From: Esteya vermicola
Taxonomy: Eukaryota; Ascomycota; Sordariomycetes; Ophiostomatales; Ophiostomataceae
Length of the DNA: 64,000 bases
Reading direction: 5' to 3'
NCBI GenBank assembly: GCA_002778215.1
Contig: PCDM01000011.1
Location: 3,348,001 to 3,412,000 of the forward strand
The translations under genes were made by a program, and so were the position numbers. Positions 1-11,900 of the stretch are shown here, in pieces (position 1 is the stretch's first letter; every line of letters begins with the position of its first letter). The notes beneath the pieces were generated by a model, which saw only the letters and a list, made by a program, of their open reading frames with translations, did no database searches and was not told the origin of the DNA.

Positions 1-3000
1 GACCAAAAAAAAGACGATACGAGTACAGAGTCTCGTACTGAAGAGAGGGTGGAGTAGTTGCTCCTCTCTAGCGGGGGCAATTGTCCCGCGCCTTCTCTTC
101 TGGTCGCTGCGCGTTGATGCAGCCGAACACAAACCGTCGCACGCTGCAGGAAGGAGAGACCAGGGTTTACCCGCGCGTGGGATACGAGTACGAGTACACA
201 GTACTACTCCGTAGGCATACGAGTACATACGTACGAGTACTCGTACGTACGAGGACTGCATGGCTGGCACCGTGCGAGCTCTTGTTTCTTGGCTCGTGGA
301 TGCGCGCGAAAGCTGGCAGCCGTGCTCTTCTGCAGCTGGCTCGCACTGTGGCCTTATCACACCCCCACCCAAATAACGGTCGAGGCGACCCGTGCCACTC
401 ACACAATGTACTATGTATACGGAGTACGTATTCGCAGACAGTACTATGTAGTCCCTGCCGCCCACGTGCAGGAACTTGCGCAGAGCACAAGTATATTGTA
501 CGAGTACTAGCCTGTACTTGCCTGTACTTGCCTGTACGGGTACAACTGCTCGTACTATTATATTCCACTCAAGAGAGTGACAGGGTGCCAATCAGATAAC
601 ACGTTCACCACGGTATCCTCGTACTCTTGTGCTCTACATAACAGAGTGCTCATGAGTGCTCATGAGTGCTCATACTCTCTCCGAGTACGAGTATGCCAGT
701 CGCTCTTTCTAGCCGTGTCAGATGCGGCACTTGCCCCCAATACGGAATGTGCAATGGCGCGGTGTCTGCTGTGATTACTACATAGTATGTATGTATTGCT
801 CTGCATCTGAGGAAGCAGCGAGGGTCGGTCTTTCCCCTCTCGACCCACACATGTCCACCCTTTTTCCACATCTTTCCTCTTTCCTCTTTTTTTTGGGCTC
901 TCTCTGTCTCTTTTTATCCTCTTTTTTTCTCTTTTTTTTCTCTCTTTTTTCTCTCTCTCTTACGTCGTATACGTACATTGTACTATGTATGTATTTTTTC
1001 CTCTTTTTACCTCTCTTCAGCACACCCCTCCGCTCTCCTCCGTACAAGACACACACCCCTTCCCGTCGCAGAACAAGCCCGCCATGAAGAGTGGCACCCT
1101 CAACCCAAACGGTCCTTCTCGTTATCTTGTCCCGCATCCCAGCGACCAGGGGGCGGGGGGGGCTGCTCGCCCAAACACTGTCCCTCCAGCCATCGCTTTG
1201 CCTTTCCACCTCCTTCTCTGGCGCCCCTTGACTCGCCCAAACGGCCTGTGACTCTGGCACAGAATACACCTACCGTCTCGACCGCATTGCCGTCTCCCAG
1301 ACCAGAGTACTCGCCTCTGGTACCTCGGCGTACCTCTACAGGTCCTTTTGGCGGAGTTTTCCTCTTTTCCCACTCGCCTGCTCGCCCTTCTCCAATCCTG
1401 CTCCACCCTCGACCCCCCAACTTTTGCTCCACCCGCTTGCGGTCTCAAAATAATACTATCCTACCCCCAAATCCTGCTCTCATCCACCCACCAGCGAATG
1501 GGCAAATGAGCAAATGAGCACGAGTACGACCACGAGCACGCTATTGCCCTTGTACTAATAGGTACGTCTGCATACACAGTACGTATACACTACTCCGTAC
1601 GAGTACGAGAGTACAATCCCCTCACGACCGGTCACGAACAGCCCTCCTCTGCTTCCACCACTCCCCGACTTGCTCCTCATCTCCTCCTCATCCCCTCACG
1701 AGCAAGACGAGCCAGAGTCGGAATAAGAACGAGAACCAGGAGAGTTTGAGAATTCTCACCAACTTCAACTCTATTGTACACGACCCCTGCCTTTGATTTC
1801 TTTGTTCTAATCTTCTTCTTTTTCTGTTCTTTTTCTCTTCTTTTTACACGGACTTGTACTTGTACTTTTCTACTGCGTACCCTGCGGCATTTCCTCAGGC
1901 ACCTTGACGAACAAGCTGCAGATATCATCCATCGCCTATTCCTCTAATCTCTGTCATAATCTCTCTCTCCCTCCCTCCTCCTCCTCCATTCCTCTCTCAC
2001 CACACAATCTGCTCCCTGCAGCTCTCTCGGCCTATCGATTTCTGTATCCTGCTGCCTCGTTTCTCGCCTGCTTCTGTCTGCTTCTTGTCTGCTTCTTGTC
2101 TGCTTTTGTCTGCTGCCTGTGCCTCATTGCATCTTTGTCTGCTGGCATTGCCTTATCTGACGCCATCTGGGCCAACTCCGGAACATCCATTCCCTTCCCG
2201 TACAGACCCCCCCCCCCCTTTTTCTTCACCCCCCCTGTATCCTGCCATTCCTCCTCTCTCTATCCTGCTCTCCGTCCAGCCTATCACATCTCGCCAGGCA
2301 GTAGTCAAGATAAAGACAAGAACAAGAGAGAAAAGGAAAAGGAGTGAAACAGCAGAGACGATCCACATCCAGACCGACTCTTTTCTGTCTTTTCTCTCTT
2401 TTTTTGTCTCTTGTCTCTTTTTTTTTTGGCTCTTTCCAAGCCCTCTTGGCCCTCTTAGCCTCTGCATGCGGCAGACTGAGAACTGACGTGGTTATCTGGT
2501 CACCTCTACGGCTACCTTCTACCTTGTACACTACCGAGCCCACGTTATCTCGCCTCATTACTGGCTCTAGAACACGCATCACGCCAAACTTACCCACATC
2601 CCCCTTTTGTTATCAGTCTCTGGCCAACAAGACCGACCCTGCAGAATCCAAACCCAAATAATCAAACAATCAAAGGGCAGAGAACAGGTCAGAGAACAGG
2701 TCAGAAAACAGAACAATCAAAACGGCCACGAGTCTATAGACTCACCAGACTCTCCCTCTCTCCGTCTCTCAGACTCTCTCGACTGTCTGGATTGCGAGAA
2801 CCCCCCCCTCTGCATCACGCACGCAACGGAGACGTTCCCAAGGAAGATACTTATCCCGTCCCTCTGCCGCCAGTCCTCCCACCCTCCTTGTCCTGACGGC
2901 GCCAGACTAAACAAGAGCCGCCCACAGCAGAGAGGCAGATCAGGGAACGCGACTCCACCCCTTGATACCCACAGACAGCCTGCCCGGGAAATATATCCTG

Positions 3001-3661
3001 TCACCTCCCCGCTGTTTACGCTCGCAACCGTTTTCCCTCTACAACCTTTTTGCCACATCTCCCGCTCCGAGGCGTCTCCTTTGTTTCTCGTCTGAATCTC
3101 GTCTGGATCTCGGTCTGCGTCTTGCGTCTCTGTCGTCAAGCCTCTCTCTTTTGTCTCTTTGGTGTTTTTTTTTGGTTTCTTCTCTTTTGGTTTCCTCCTC
3201 TGGTCTCTTCTTTGGCATTCACGGATACCCCTCTACCTTTGCCTCTCGGGCTTCCAAAGGCTTCCTCCGGTCTGGCTCTGGCTTCTCTTCTTCACTGTCG
3301 TCTCCCACGTCTGCTCCGCGCTCCCGCACTCCGTCAGAGTACACGACATTGTGTCCTCTCGAGTGCCGCTGTCATCAGTCCCTTTCATGGACAACAGAGA
3401 AGAGCTCTTTGCCTGGTCCTGACACGTTTTGTCTTCTCTAACGCGCAATAATCGGATCTCACAGCTCACCCCTTCTCTCTTCCTTTCTTACGCCCTTCAC
3501 AGCACCGGCTGGACACCGATCTCGTGAGCACGAAGCAGCAGCAGCAAGGAGGGGGAACAGAGCGACCTCATTCTTGCCACCAAATAGATTCAGCGCCGTT
3601 TGTACACTAAAACAATCAACTCCACCACATCACCCTTTCTCTCTTTCTCTCTCTATCCACC
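1..3661. other. Non-coding region upstream of the first gene
   Basis: No open frame here resembles a protein; the longer ones are translations of low-complexity CT-rich sequence. The stretch holds GTAC-rich words at 180-250, 410-450 and 1560-1615, CT-rich tracts at 850-1020, 1790-1870, 1960-2130, 2380-2460 and 3120-3230, and a CT-rich leader at 3630-3660. It is probably promoter and 5' untranslated sequence of the gene at 3662, perhaps with a leader intron, but no splice sites can be fixed. An ATG at 1084 in a fair initiation context opens a frame of 55 codons without recognisable features and is not called. Confidence 0.6.
228..249. repeat. Perfect 22-nt palindrome built from GTACGAG
   Basis: The 22 bases equal their own reverse complement. 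The centre is GTACGAGTACTCGTAC, flanked by TAC and GTA. It is the longest perfect palindrome I found among the GTAC-rich words and lies beside a TACTCCGTA word at 205-213. It could bind a dimeric protein or extrude as a cruciform; neither is shown. Confidence 0.8.
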
Positions 3662-5488
3662 ATGTCTTCGGCATCGCCTACTCCCCCGCGGGACACGGAC
3701 AAGCCGGACGAGTCACAGCTACCGCAGGGCCACTGCCGGTACATCCTGCTCGTGCCTGAACTCAAGGGCCATCGCTGTGGCTGCACCCACTTCAGCCTCA
3801 ACCGCGCCGTGCCAGGCGCGGCCTGCGAGTGTGGCCATCTGGCTTGCTACCACGTCAACAACTCCCACCTGCCCTCCTTGCCTGGCACGCAAGACGTGGG
3901 CATTCTGGAGCAGCGGCTCCGGCAGCTCGAGAAGGAGCACGTCGAACTCCACCAGCTGCGGCGAGAGGTCACCCTCCTCCAGGAACAGCTGGCCCAGGAC
4001 GGCTGTCGCAACCAGGATCTGGTGGAGCGCGTCATTGAAATGGAAGACGTCGCGGAGCGGAGCAAGGCCGATATCAAGGAACGGGTCCGCGAGGCCTATG
4101 AAAACATTGTCCAGACGTGGAACTCGATCAGCGACCTCAAGAACCGCAGCGAGTCCACGGACAAGCAGCTCCGTCGCATCCAGGAGAAGCTCGCCGCTGT
4201 CGACGGCAAGCTGCCGCGCATTACCGAGAGTCATCTCGAGCTGGAGGCCGAGGTGTCGCGCGTCAGCCACCGCCAGCACGAACTGGCCGATATCAACATT
4301 GCGCTCGAAGAACGCATCGACGAGCTCGAAGAGCTGACGGAGCTGGAGGACCGCGTCCACGCTCTCGAGAAGAAGCAAAACGCCTCGGCACGAGGCTCCC
4401 ACCGCCCGTCGTCTTCTGCCGCCTCTTCCGCCAGCCTGCTCTTTAGCAACGCCGGCCACCACTCGCTGCCGCCACCGTCTCCCCTGCCGCGGCCCGCCGA
4501 CTTTTCCATGTCCGGCCGGGCCCAGTCCCTTCCGGGTCCGTCTCCCTTTTCTTCCTCCGCCTCGCCTCTTTCTGGCACCCCAGGTCAGGGGGCCGCGGGA
4601 AGCCTGGCAAGCGGCATACACCCTCTCCTGAATCTAGACGAGCGGCGGCGCTCCTTGGAAGACTACCACAGCAGTGTGCTCCCTCCACCTCCGGTGCTTG
4701 CCCAGTCCGACGAGTTGTGGACCGTGCACATCTCTCTCATGCCGGCGTCGACCCTGCCCTTTCCCTTTGAGCGCGATACCAATGCCTACAAGCGGTGTCT
4801 GTCGCGGGGCCTGCACCAGATGGTGCCTGTCAGTGGGACTAGTGCCGAAGCGGTAGAGACTGCCGTGAGGCGGGCCTTTCGCGGATTCCTGCGCGATCAC
4901 GCCTGGATGCCGCTCAAGGCTGAGCCCTGCACGGCCGACGGCCTGACCGGCCTGCCGATGCTGCGGCAGCTGGACTCGTCCCTGGTGGATGGGCCGTACG
5001 ACTTGAACTTTCTGCTCCAGAACTGCGCTGTGCGCAACATTTATGGCAAGATCGACTCGCTCTACATTGCCATGCGTCACCGCACCATTTCATGGTACAA
5101 GCTGCGCAAGGCACCCGTCTTTCTGGAGGGGCTGGAGGCCTGCTGGGACCACGACAAGGTGCTCGACTCGGGCGCCGACGAGATAGCGGCGAGCGGTTCG
5201 GACGGAGGCGACAGCAGCGAGGACGAGTTCTCTGGCCGCAGTTCGCGGCCGCCTGCCGGCGATATCGTGGCCAAGCTGCCGTCCCTGAAGCGGGCGGCAT
5301 CGGAGATGCTCCATCCCTCTGGTTTTGCCGCAGGGCCTTCTTCCGCCTATGCCACCAATGCTGCTTCGGCGTCGCCCACCGCGATGGCTGTGAGCACTCA
5401 CGAGGGTGAGGGATCCCGAACCAAAGTCCCGCGGATCCATCCGTTGCCTGACCTCGTCGAAATCCGCAGGGGAGTAAAGATTACCTGA
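3662..5488 (+). CDS. Conserved-type orphan protein: Cys/His cluster, coiled coil, C-terminal domain
   Basis: An uninterrupted frame of 608 residues; the ATG follows a CT-rich leader (..CCACCATGTCT) and is the first in frame. I do not recognise the family. Residues 25-64 form a cluster of six cysteines and several histidines, with spacing C39-x-C41-x-H43 and later C55-x-C57-x-H59-x2-C62-x-H64, which looks able to bind zinc. Residues 78-240 are rich in E, L, K, R and Q in heptad-like order and should form a long coiled coil. Residues 240-345 are Ser/Pro-rich and probably disordered. Residues 352-500 are better ordered (LWTVHISLMP.., ..SWYKLRKAPVFLEGLEACW) and look like a folded domain. An acidic Asp/Ser stretch follows at 501-525 and a basic tail ends the protein. 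The composition suggests a nuclear or scaffold protein, but this is inference. High third-position GC agrees with real coding use. Confidence 0.85.
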   Translation: MSSASPTPPRDTDKPDESQLPQGHCRYILLVPELKGHRCGCTHFSLNRAVPGAACECGHLACYHVNNSHLPSLPGTQDVGILEQRLRQLEKEHVELHQLRREVTLLQEQLAQDGCRNQDLVERVIEMEDVAERSKADIKERVREAYENIVQTWNSISDLKNRSESTDKQLRRIQEKLAAVDGKLPRITESHLELEAEVSRVSHRQHELADINIALEERIDELEELTELEDRVHALEKKQNASARGSHRPSSSAASSASLLFSNAGHHSLPPPSPLPRPADFSMSGRAQSLPGPSPFSSSASPLSGTPGQGAAGSLASGIHPLLNLDERRRSLEDYHSSVLPPPPVLAQSDELWTVHISLMPASTLPFPFERDTNAYKRCLSRGLHQMVPVSGTSAEAVETAVRRAFRGFLRDHAWMPLKAEPCTADGLTGLPMLRQLDSSLVDGPYDLNFLLQNCAVRNIYGKIDSLYIAMRHRTISWYKLRKAPVFLEGLEACWDHDKVLDSGADEIAASGSDGGDSSEDEFSGRSSRPPAGDIVAKLPSLKRAASEMLHPSGFAAGPSSAYATNAASASPTAMAVSTHEGEGSRTKVPRIHPLPDLVEIRRGVKIT

Positions 5489-6699
5489 TGCTGGCAAGCA
5501 CCACATGGGCATCGCCTTGCCCTTTTTCAACAACACACTACGAATCGATGACAGATGAGACGATAATATAGGATGAAGCACCAACTGAACCTTTTTTAAC
5601 AACAGAAAGGAAAAGCGACACGGCAATGTTCAATGTTCTTTTTGGGAGCGTGCTCTGGCCAGTTCTCGGCCAGTGGAAAGGAAAATCAAGCGGGACGTCC
5701 TTGCTGGGATACCCCATCTATTTGTTTTTCTGATTTTTTTCTCTTTTTTTCTCTCCTTATTTTCTAGTCCTTTTTTCCCCCTTTGGTTATACATTTTTAT
5801 ACTACATAGATGTGAGCAAGGACAAGGCGCTGGTGCAAAATACCTTTTTTGTTTTTCCCCCCTCTCTTTACGATGCCCTTATTATGTTTTCTGTTTTTTT
5901 TTTTTGGTCCGGTTTCTTTTTCTCTTATTTTTCGTCTGTTTTTTCAGACTCGGCCGGATGAGAGTGTTCATTTTAATCGGGGAATGATATCCTGTATGGG
6001 CCTTGTTAGGCCCGCCTGTTGGTCATGTGTCATGGGGCTTGCTCGAGGACTTTTGCCTTTTTTTTTGGATCATTTTACTGCACTTGATAGACCTAGGAGA
6101 GAGTAACACGAAAGAGAGAGGAAGTGCAGTCTATATGCAGGTTTTTGTGTAGCCAGAGGCTGAAGATGTGTCATTCGTGGAATATGGTTGCTCCGGTCCG
6201 TGGGGATTCAGCCTCACTGGCCAAGGGAGAAGCCAGCAAATGAGCAGGATGAAGTGTCTAGGGACGTCACTGGTCCGTATAGTTTGTCATGCAGAGATGG
6301 GACGGCGGATGACAAGGCAAGAGAGAGACAGACTGCTTACGTAGGTTCCTCAGGGGTGTTTGTAGGTGAAACGGGCGCTATATTATAGAGGGCGTTTAGC
6401 CAAGTATTAGTAGCAGAGCAGCAGAGGGTACTATGTAGTTGTGGTTGGGGCACGTGCAGCAAGAAAAAGGATCAAACAAAAACCAACCGGCGCGCTGCCA
6501 CACAGCCTCGTCCAGCATTGCAACAACGCGCGCACTGCACAGCACCGCACCGCACCGCACACCACAGCATAGCGCAGCACCCCGGTTCCCTCTGTGCGTG
6601 TGTTTGGCTGTCGCTCTGGTGTTCTCGCACGTCTCTGTCTCTCGGACGCTCGTTTGTTTCGGGAGAGAAAGACATTTTTGACGGTCAAGACGGAGAAAG
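5489..6699. other. Intergenic region between the orphan gene and the NCBP3-like gene
   Basis: No supportable gene. The first few hundred bases are T-rich (5730-5960) and presumably carry the 3' untranslated region and poly(A) signals of the upstream gene. A CA/GC-rich patch at 6530-6600 (repeated GCACCGCACC) precedes the CT-rich leader of the next gene. Confidence 0.6.
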
Positions 6700-6739
6700 C
6701 GAACGAAAAAAAAAGAAAAAGTCGGAGCTCTCGTCCTAT

Positions 6740-6970
6740 TTCTCTCTCTCCTCTCTCTCCTCTCTCTCTCTTTCCGTCCTCTCCTCTCTCTCTCTCTCCT
6801 CTCCTCTTCTCGCCTATCAGCTTCGCCTCACTGCCCCCCCCCCCTCCTTTTGGGCACTTTTCGCCTCACTTTCACGAGGGAATAAAACCGACCTCAATCC
6901 TCGACTTTTTTTTTCCCTCCCTCCCGCGATCCCAACATTTCTCCTCCACCTCTCCACCTACCTCGCCGCC
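6740..6970 (+). promoter_or_regulatory. CT-rich leader of the NCBP3-like gene
   Basis: About 230 bases dominated by CTCTCT and CCTC runs, then a C-run at 6834-6842 and a T-run at 6906-6915, end directly at the start codon in the context CGCCGCCATGG. Such pyrimidine tracts are usual in fungal core promoters and 5' leaders. Confidence 0.55.
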
Positions 6971-8976
6971 ATGGACTTTGACATTGAGATGGAAGATGTC
7001 GCCGGCACAGACGACGCCACCTACTACCAGCCGCCAGACGAGGCAGACCATGCCGAGATCATCACGGGCGAGGCGCCCGAGCCCGGCGAGATTGACGAGA
7101 CGGCGCTGGATGGACAGGCACAACACAGTCCCCGAGACCACCCTGCCGATGCCGTGGTGCCGAGCAAGGTGCACGTGCGCGGCCTCGACACGCTGACGCC
7201 CGACGACGTCCGCGCCTACGTGCGCAGCCACGTCGCGGCCGCGGGAGGCGCTCTGGCCGCTTCCGGTTCGGGATCCGGCCGACACGGCGCCCCGTTTGAC
7301 CGCATCGAGTGGATCGACGACGCGTCTGCCAACCTCGTCTTTTCCTCCGAGACCGCTGCCGCCGCGGCCCTCCTCGCCCTCTGCGCCCTGCCCGTGGACG
7401 ACGTCTCGGCGCTGCCCGTCGGCGAGCTCCTGCCGGCCAAGCCGTACGCGCGCGGCACCGATGCGGACGGGGCGGACGGGGCAGACGAGGCGGTGTCTGG
7501 CCCGGGCAGCGGCAGCAGCGGCCTTCTGCTGCAGGTGCGCTTGGCCCTGGCCTCTGACAAGAAGCAGGTGGGCGCCGCCGCCCGCAGCCGCTTCTACCTG
7601 CTGCACCCCGAATACGACCCGGAAGAGCGACAGCGACACCGCAGCCAGGGCTACCAGGGCCGGCGGGGTGGCCGAGACTATCGGTCCCGATATCGGTCCT
7701 CTCGGGCCGACGGCGACGACCACTACCACGACCGCGAAGAGGACATGCGCAACAACACCTTTGACGTCAACCTCTACGACGACGACGCGTCGGCACTGGC
7801 CACGCGGCAGTCGCCCGCCCCCGGTTCTCGCGCCCGGGGACGGCGGCGGCGGCGGCGGTCCGACGGGGCGCGGTCGTGGTCGCAGTCTTCGCGGTCGCGA
7901 TCGCGCTCCAGGTCACGTGTTCGGAGATACGGCGAGGGCAGAGAGCTGTTTCCCGGCCGCGGCGGCAAGGAGCTCTTTCCCGACAGGGTCGGAAGCGGCA
8001 AAGAGCTGTTTCCCGACAGGGTCAGAAGCGGTAAGGAGCTGTTTCCCGACAAGGGTCGGGGAGACCGAGACCGAGACCGTGATCGGGACCGGGACCGAGA
8101 TCGGAGCTGGCGGTCTGGCGAGACGGCGCTCTACGGACGACTGCGCAACAACCGCTCAGCCTCGCCGATGCGGGACAGCGATGACGGCCGGCTGGCCGAC
8201 GAGCAGGCCGTCGCCGCGTCCGAGGCCGCCGCGCGCAACCGCAACAAGGCGCGGGCCATCAAGGACCGGCTGTCGTCGTCGTCGGGCCTCAGAGACGGCC
8301 GGGATCTCTTTGACGACCGGGCCGCCGGCGGCATGGCACAGATGGACCTGCTCGACCAGCAGAGCGGCACGGCAGCGATCACGTCGCGACTCGTTGGTAT
8401 GTCGGTGTCCATGTGAAGGAAGCAGTCGCGTTGGCATTCTCGGGCCCCAAGTAGGGCTCGATGCTGCGACGCCCAGAGGAGTCTTTGGGAACGCCGCTTG
8501 TCTCTATTCAGAGAGAGAGAGAGAGACCGAGATCGTGGATCTCTTTTTTTTTTGACCATGTACAGTACAGCCACTGATATCCCTTCTTTTTTTTTCTTTT
8601 TTTTTTACCAGATCGTGTCACGCATACGCCATCCAACGCACCCAACGCACCCAACGCACCCAACGCATCCAACGCATCCAACGGGCACGACAGCCACGAG
8701 GACCACAGCCGGAACGGTGCCAGCGCCTTCCATATCCGCGGCATGGCTACGGGGCCGCCGCTGTCGGCGCGTATCAGCGGCGGAGACGGCCGCCCTCCTG
8801 GCAGCATCAGCATCAAGGGCGTCGCCAGCGCCCGCGAGCTCTTTCCTGACCAGTTTGGTGGCGGCGACAGGGGCGACGACGGCAGCCGTCGGAACGTGGG
8901 CAAGGAAGTCTTTTCGGGAGGCCTCGAGAGCCGGATCCGGAGGCCACGACAGCGGGCCGAGGATCTGTTTCGGTGA
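6971..8976 (+). CDS. NCBP3-like nuclear cap-binding/mRNA export protein (two exons)
   Basis: Exons 6971-8396 and 8612-8976, about 596 residues. The intron starts GTATGT, ends TTACCAG and splits one codon (phase 1); removing it joins ..SRLV to D-RVTHTPSNAP.. in frame. Family evidence is an acidic N-terminus, an RRM-like segment near residues 65-150 containing RIEWIDDASANLVF (the W-x-D-D motif of NCBP3, linked to cap binding), then ARSRFYLLHPEYDPEE. Arg/Ser and Arg/Asp-rich stretches follow. Known NCBP3 proteins bind capped RNA and support mRNA export from the nucleus with ARS2/TREX partners; the same role here is inferred. Odd points are four nearly tandem (K/R)ELFPDR motifs at residues 324-361, a further ARELFPDQ and related copies encoded by exon 2, and a GACCGR hexamer run encoding (RD)n. 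The start is chosen because the ATG sits in a strong context after a CT-rich leader; the frame open upstream is low-complexity leader. Confidence 0.85.
7937..8104 (+). repeat. In-frame 33-nt ELFP repeats followed by a GACCGR hexamer run
   Basis: Four copies of a motif GKELFPDR(V) are spaced mostly 11 codons apart between 7937 and 8058. The last three are close to exact at DNA level, so they arose by recent tandem duplication. From 8061 to 8104 a six-base unit GACCGA/G repeats and encodes alternating Arg-Asp. Confidence 0.8.
8632..8685 (+). repeat. Coding 9-nt minisatellite, six copies of YCCAACGCA
   Basis: Six nine-base units in a row, the last diverged, encode (P/S)NA repeats starting six codons into exon 2 of the NCBP3-like gene. 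The repeat length keeps the frame. Confidence 0.85.
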
Positions 8977-11900
8977 GGTCTTTCGGTGAGGTCTGTTTGA
9001 TTCTGTTTGATTTTGTGAGGGGAGAGAAAGGAGGGGAAGAGATTCGCCAGCATCTCACGTCATCCTCTTCCGTCATCCTGTTCTGCCTCTGGTCCGAATA
9101 CATGTCTCGGAAGGAAACAGGGGGTGGGAGGTTGTGCTGTTGATCTAGAAGCACTTTTATCTAGTCCCGGGGATTTCAAGAGAGATGGCCGAAATTTGGT
9201 CGGCGTTTAAAGGTTCGAAAATAGAGATCGCTTTTTCGTTTACAAGCCACACACACTCTTTGTCACATCTCGTCTCTCTGTCATGTCCCCTAGTGTCGGA
9301 CAATGCCGAGAGTAAGCAGTAGACAGAGCCAACCATGCAGCTTGACCTGCATGCATACGTTTCCATGGTCCATGGGATGGCCAGACTACGTGCTACGTAC
9401 TCGTAGACGAGGAAAGGAGGAGGGGAGCAGATGAAACAGTCTACTATCCAAGTCGGTTGGTTTAGGGCTGGCAGGAGACCAGTCTTTTCATCTCTCTCCC
9501 TCTCCCTCTGTTTTTCCTCTTGGTGTCTTGCCTTTTCATCTCGGTGACGACCACTCGTGTTCGTTTATGCTCGCCGAAGAGACGGTCATAAAGTAAAGGT
9601 AAATAAATAAAAATTTAAAAAAAAAAAGAACCAGAGGTAGCCATCCATAGACGCCTATATACACCGAAGCTCTCAGGGGAGAGGCGACTGGAGGGCTACG
9701 AGAACTGAGCCTTAACACCCGTCCATGGGTCATGCACCCACTCCCACTCCCACCCTCCCTCTCCTTCTGTCAGTCTGTCTGTATATCTCTGGGTAGACTC
9801 GGGGATCGTATCGGCAAGGGTAGAAGCCCGAGGCAGAAAAAGAAAGTATGCCTGGAAAATCAAAGAAACCAAGGAAATCAAAGAATCAAAGAATCAAAGA
9901 ATTATAGAATCAGAGGATCAGAAAATCAGGATCCAGGAGCGGCGAGACCGTTCTCCTGTTGCCACGAACCATGGGTCCCTGTCGACTTGCCCCTTGCCTT
10001 TTCTTGCTCCTCTCCTACTCTGCTCCGTAGAGGTCTACGACGCCATACGAGGGCTTTTTTTTTTCTCTCTGTAGTATTTGTCATACTGTACACAGTACGA
10101 CGCCGTACTTTTCAGTCTCATTTGGGAAGGAGAACAGTCACCCCTCCGTTGTCGTATTCAAGGACAAGCCGCCTTGATCCTAGAAGACGTCTATATTGCT
10201 TTTTTTTTCCTTTTTCCTTTAGTCCTTCTCTTTCTGCAACTGACTGAGCACATCCTGCAGGATCGACTTGTACTTTTGCAGACGGCACAAGAGATAACAA
10301 GACGACCAAGTACCGTAAAACACACAAGTACTCGTACTCGGATGCGGTTATTTCCACCAGGCACGGGGTCGTTGCTTATAATGCTCCGAAGAAGCGAAGG
10401 ATGGCCGTCCTGGCTTGGACGAGAGAAAGTACTCGTACTGCATGCTTGGCCTTGCTTTAACGATGTTGGCAGGACTCGGTTATCGTTTTCAGTGTCTGCG
10501 GCTGGCCGGAGGAGACAGGGGGAGAGGGGGGGGGGGGGAGGAGAGTGCAGAAGGATGATGCCGAACCCGGGAGCAAAGGGATGTGATTTCGTCAAAGAAA
10601 AAAGAAAGAGGATGGGGGATGAAAAAGAAAGCATTGACGAACGAGAGAGAGAGAGGGTGTACGACAAAAGTAACAAAAGTACCGCCCCCAAGAAGGAGCG
10701 GGAAAAAGAAAGAAATGAAAAAGAAAAGAAAAAAAAGAAAAGAAAAGAAAAGACTCGCCGCCTACGGCGTACACACCTCGTATCTCGCAGGTCAGATGCT
10801 CACTCATGTTGTCCCATCGGGCATCATGGAAAAAGGAGGAGTTCGGCGAACAACAGATGGACGAGAATTCCAAGCAGGCACTGCCACTTTCTTGATTTCC
10901 GACTGGATCTCAGGCTCGGCTCCAGGCTCGCTGCGTGCTTTTCTTTTTTTGTTTTCTTTTCCCTCTCGGAACACGACCCGGTCTAATTCTTGCCCCTTTT
11001 CCGACTTCTTCCCTTCTCATCATGTCCTATCTCGTTTCCCTGCTTCTCTCCTCCTCCGAGCATGTCCAGCTCCGAGCATGTCACTCGTCCAAGCAGACCG
11101 TCTGCAAGTCCCCATGGACTACGCCACAACACCAACCAGATGGCAAGAGGGGGGAGTGAGTGAGCTGAAAACACGGTAGTCAGGCCATCTATATGCAATA
11201 AAAAGGAGCCGGCGTGCACGCAGTGCACGAGTTAGTACATAAGATATGCAGCACGGCCGTAGAGGCTACTATAAGGGCAGAAAGAAACGGGTTACTGGGT
11301 ATGAGTAGTGTAGCTCTGGACTGCTTTGCCTGTGCAGTTAAAAAAAACAGTCACTGGATCAAGATGTCTTTTTCAGCTCGACTAGGATCGTGTCCCCTCC
11401 CCCCCCCCCCAAACCGGAGCGGATGGCAACCGATATAATGATCCTAGCGTCCTGACTTGCAGGTTATAGTCTGGTGCACGCCGTTGCTAGCGAAGCCAGC
11501 GAGCAGAGAGTCATGCCAGTGCAGGCACAAGAATTACGCCAGAGCAAAGAACCCAGGCACGACCTGCCATGTATGGCGTACTATGTTGATGCACAGCCTG
11601 CCCAGGGTACCTGAGCCCGTATGCACTAATACGCCGTGAATCCCTCGCAGTTACGCGTACTCGCTCGTCGTTTTCAAAAAAAGTACCTCACTAAGAGAGA
11701 ACGGGGCAGCCGTTATTCTGTTACTTTGTTATTCTCTTATCCGTTTAGTCTGGTTCCCTATTTATTTATTTATTTTATTTATTATTTTATTTATTTTGCT
11801 TTTTCTCCATTCTCTTCTCTTTATAAAGATACGCCCCCTCGACCCCTGTCCCTAGGGCGCTTAACTACGGCGGCTGCCGAGCTTTTTGCCCTGGCTGCCA

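Noticed and set aside
1084..1251. ATG at 1084 in a fair context with a 55-codon frame
   Set aside because: The product is Pro-rich without features, no splice site extends it convincingly, and it lies in promoter-like DNA.
9200..9230. GGTTCGAAA resembling a tRNA B box
   Set aside because: No matching A box, acceptor stem or anticodon arm could be folded around it.
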